The translations under genes and the position numbers were made by a program. The notes below the pieces were generated by a model. It searched no databases. It was not told the DNA's origin and worked only from the letters and a program-made list of their open reading frames with translations. Positions 6,539 through 7,747 of a stretch of 7,747 nt of DNA are shown one piece after another. Source of the stretch: DATKQI01 sp035532755 (lineage in GTDB: Bacteria; Pseudomonadota; Alphaproteobacteria; Acetobacterales; Acetobacteraceae); contig DATKQI010000239.1 in assembly GCA_035532755.1 (NCBI GenBank), forward strand, positions 1 through 7,747, in the 5' to 3' direction. Every line of letters starts with the position of its first letter. The stretch's first letter is position 1.

Positions 6539-7576
6539 ATGAGCCAGACGGTATCGCCCGACCAGATCCTCAACACCCGCGGCACCCACCGCGCCCTCGA
6601 TGCCTTCATCATCGCCGCGACCTTCACCCGGGATGGCAGCCACGCCGCCTTCGCCCTGGGTGACGGCAGCGTGGTCCGCGCCGCGCCCGGAGAGGCGGAT
6701 TGGCCGCGGACCACGGTACATGACGGCAGCGCCCTCGCCCTCGCCCCCGATGCCGCGCCCGGCGGGCTGATCAGCGGCGGTGACGACGGCGTCTTCCGCC
6801 GCATCGCCGCCGACGGCACGGTGAGCGAGATCGCCGGATTCGGGATGAAATGGGTGGAGCAGGTGGCCAGCCATCCTGCCGGCAAGGGCGTGCTGGCCTG
6901 CGCGGTCGGCCGCAGCGTGCATGTGTTCGACGGCGCGGGCGTGAAACTGAAAACGCTCGACCATCCTTCCACCGTCACCGGCCTCGCCTTCGATGCGAAG
7001 GGCAAGCGCATCGCCGCCTCCCACTACAACGGCGCGACGCTGTGGTTCGTCGCGGCCAAGACCGACAGCCCGCGCAAGCTGGAATGGAAGGGCAGCCACA
7101 CCGCCATCGCGCTGAGCCCGGACGGCGATGCGGTGGTGACGGCGATGCAGGAGAACGCGCTGCACGGCTGGCGCCTGTCCGACGGGCAGCACATGCGGAT
7201 GAGCGGCTACCCGACGAAAACCCGCGCGCTCGCCTTCCTGCGCAGCGGCAAGTGGCTCGCCACCAGCGGGGCGGATGCGATCGTGCTGTGGCCCTTCTTC
7301 GGCGGCGGCCCGATGGGCAAGGCGCCCACCGAGCTGGCCGGCGGAGACAACGTGGTGGTGAGCATGGTCGCCGCCCACCCGCAGAACGAGGTGGTGGCCG
7401 CCGGCTTCGCCGACGGGCTGGTGGTGGTGGCCGATGTGGGCACCAGCCGCATCCTCCCGGTCGCCGGCCCCGGCCGCGGCCCGGTCTCCGCCCTGGCCTG
7501 GAGCCCGAACGGATCGCACCTCGCGATCGGCACCGAGACCGGCTTCGCCGCCCTGGTCGATTTCTCCAAACGCTGA
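6539..7576 (+). CDS. WD40-like beta-propeller protein
   Basis: This 345-residue protein consists almost entirely of WD40-type repeats. Eight can be picked out, at about residues 22-47, 64-90, 105-131, 145-170, 187-213, 228-253, 273-299 and 315-342. The best are VTGLAFDAKGKRIAASHYNG with LWFV, TRALAFLRSGKWLATSGADA with VLWPF, and VSALAWSPNGSHLAIGTETG. The classical Trp-Asp dipeptide is degenerate in most repeats. No signal peptide, membrane segment or catalytic domain is visible, so it is probably a cytosolic scaffold or binding protein. ATG 6539 lies 10 bases after the GTPase stop with no clear Shine-Dalgarno, which suggests co-transcription and translational coupling. Functional linkage to the metallochaperone is inferred from this spacing only. 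Whether it folds as a seven- or eight-bladed propeller cannot be settled by eye. Confidence 0.85.
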   Translation: MSQTVSPDQILNTRGTHRALDAFIIAATFTRDGSHAAFALGDGSVVRAAPGEADWPRTTVHDGSALALAPDAAPGGLISGGDDGVFRRIAADGTVSEIAGFGMKWVEQVASHPAGKGVLACAVGRSVHVFDGAGVKLKTLDHPSTVTGLAFDAKGKRIAASHYNGATLWFVAAKTDSPRKLEWKGSHTAIALSPDGDAVVTAMQENALHGWRLSDGQHMRMSGYPTKTRALAFLRSGKWLATSGADAIVLWPFFGGGPMGKAPTELAGGDNVVVSMVAAHPQNEVVAAGFADGLVVVADVGTSRILPVAGPGRGPVSALAWSPNGSHLAIGTETGFAALVDFSKR

Positions 7577-7582
7577 ACACCC

Positions 7583-7586
7583 GGAG
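7583..7586 (+). promoter_or_regulatory. ribosome binding site of the aldo/keto reductase gene
   Basis: GGAG ends six bases before ATG 7593, a normal spacing. It is clearer than the sites of the four preceding genes and supports the chosen start. Confidence 0.55.
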
Positions 7587-7592
7587 ACGCAG

Positions 7593-7747
7593 ATGGACCG
7601 CATCACCACGAACGGCCTCTCCATGCCCAAGCTCGGCCTCGGCACCTGGCGGATGAAGGGCGCCGAATGCCAGGAGGCGGTGGAGCGCGCGCTCGCCCTC
7701 GGCTACCGCCATGTCGATACCGCCGAGATGTACGGCAACGAGGACGC
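7593..7747 (+). CDS. aldo/keto reductase, 5' end only
   Basis: The first 51 codons are inside the window; the gene runs off its end. Aldo/keto reductases are cytosolic NAD(P)H-dependent TIM-barrel enzymes that reduce aldehydes and ketones. The N-terminus shows the first strand motif MPKLGLGTWRM (11-21). It is followed by the helix EAVERALALGYRH and the active-site motif VDTAEMYGNE, with catalytic Asp42 and Tyr47. The catalytic Lys and His and the cofactor site lie beyond the window, so subfamily and substrate cannot be judged. It sits 16 bases after the propeller gene on the same strand and may belong to the same transcript. A functional link is not apparent. Confidence 0.9.
   Translation, partial: MDRITTNGLSMPKLGLGTWRMKGAECQEAVERALALGYRHVDTAEMYGNED

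Noticed and set aside
5428..7011. Long open frame on the - strand (527 codons) opposite the GTPase and propeller genes
   Set aside because: It mirrors the GTPase and WD40 coding frames and has no independent motif.

Overview
The window is GC-rich DNA (very GC-rich third codon positions) in which every credible gene lies on the + strand. Eight coding regions fill it almost completely, two of them cut by the window edges, and no stretch over 300 bases lacks a gene. The protein families and high GC point to a flagellated alphaproteobacterium. The style of the glycosyltransferase and motor proteins suggests Rhodospirillales/Acetobacteraceae or a close relative, but this is family-level inference, not an identification.

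Layout. (1) Bases 1-975: the end of an inositol catabolism operon, with the 3' end of a probable iolE (inosose dehydratase) followed 12 bases later by iolB (5-deoxy-glucuronate isomerase). (2) Bases 976-1074: the longest intergenic gap, holding a near-match to the CtrA site (TTAG-N7-TTAA) about 50 bases upstream of the motor genes. (3) Bases 1075-3010: the flagellar stator pair in the order motB then motA, the reverse of the common motA-motB order, 10 bases apart and with no other flagellar gene in view. (4) Bases 3067-5524: a cell-surface polysaccharide pair, a GT4-type glycosyltransferase and a multi-spanning O-antigen ligase/polymerase-like protein, 13 bases apart. (5) Bases 5548-7576: a COG0523/CobW-family metallochaperone GTPase followed 10 bases later by an eight-repeat WD40-like beta-propeller protein. 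(6) Bases 7593-end: the start of an aldo/keto reductase.

How they work together. IolE and IolB act in successive parts of the myo-inositol pathway. MotA and MotB form the proton-driven stator complex. The glycosyltransferase and ligase-like protein plausibly build and transfer or polymerise a surface glycan. The GTPase and propeller protein are probably co-translated and may share a metal-homeostasis role, but that is inferred from adjacency. Several downstream genes lack a clear Shine-Dalgarno sequence and sit close behind the previous stop, so translational coupling or weak initiation is likely.

I found no mobile element, CRISPR array, RNA gene or convincing terminator. Most of the window is ordinary chromosomal content; the reversed motor operon with its candidate CtrA site and the GTPase-propeller pair are the parts most worth a second look.
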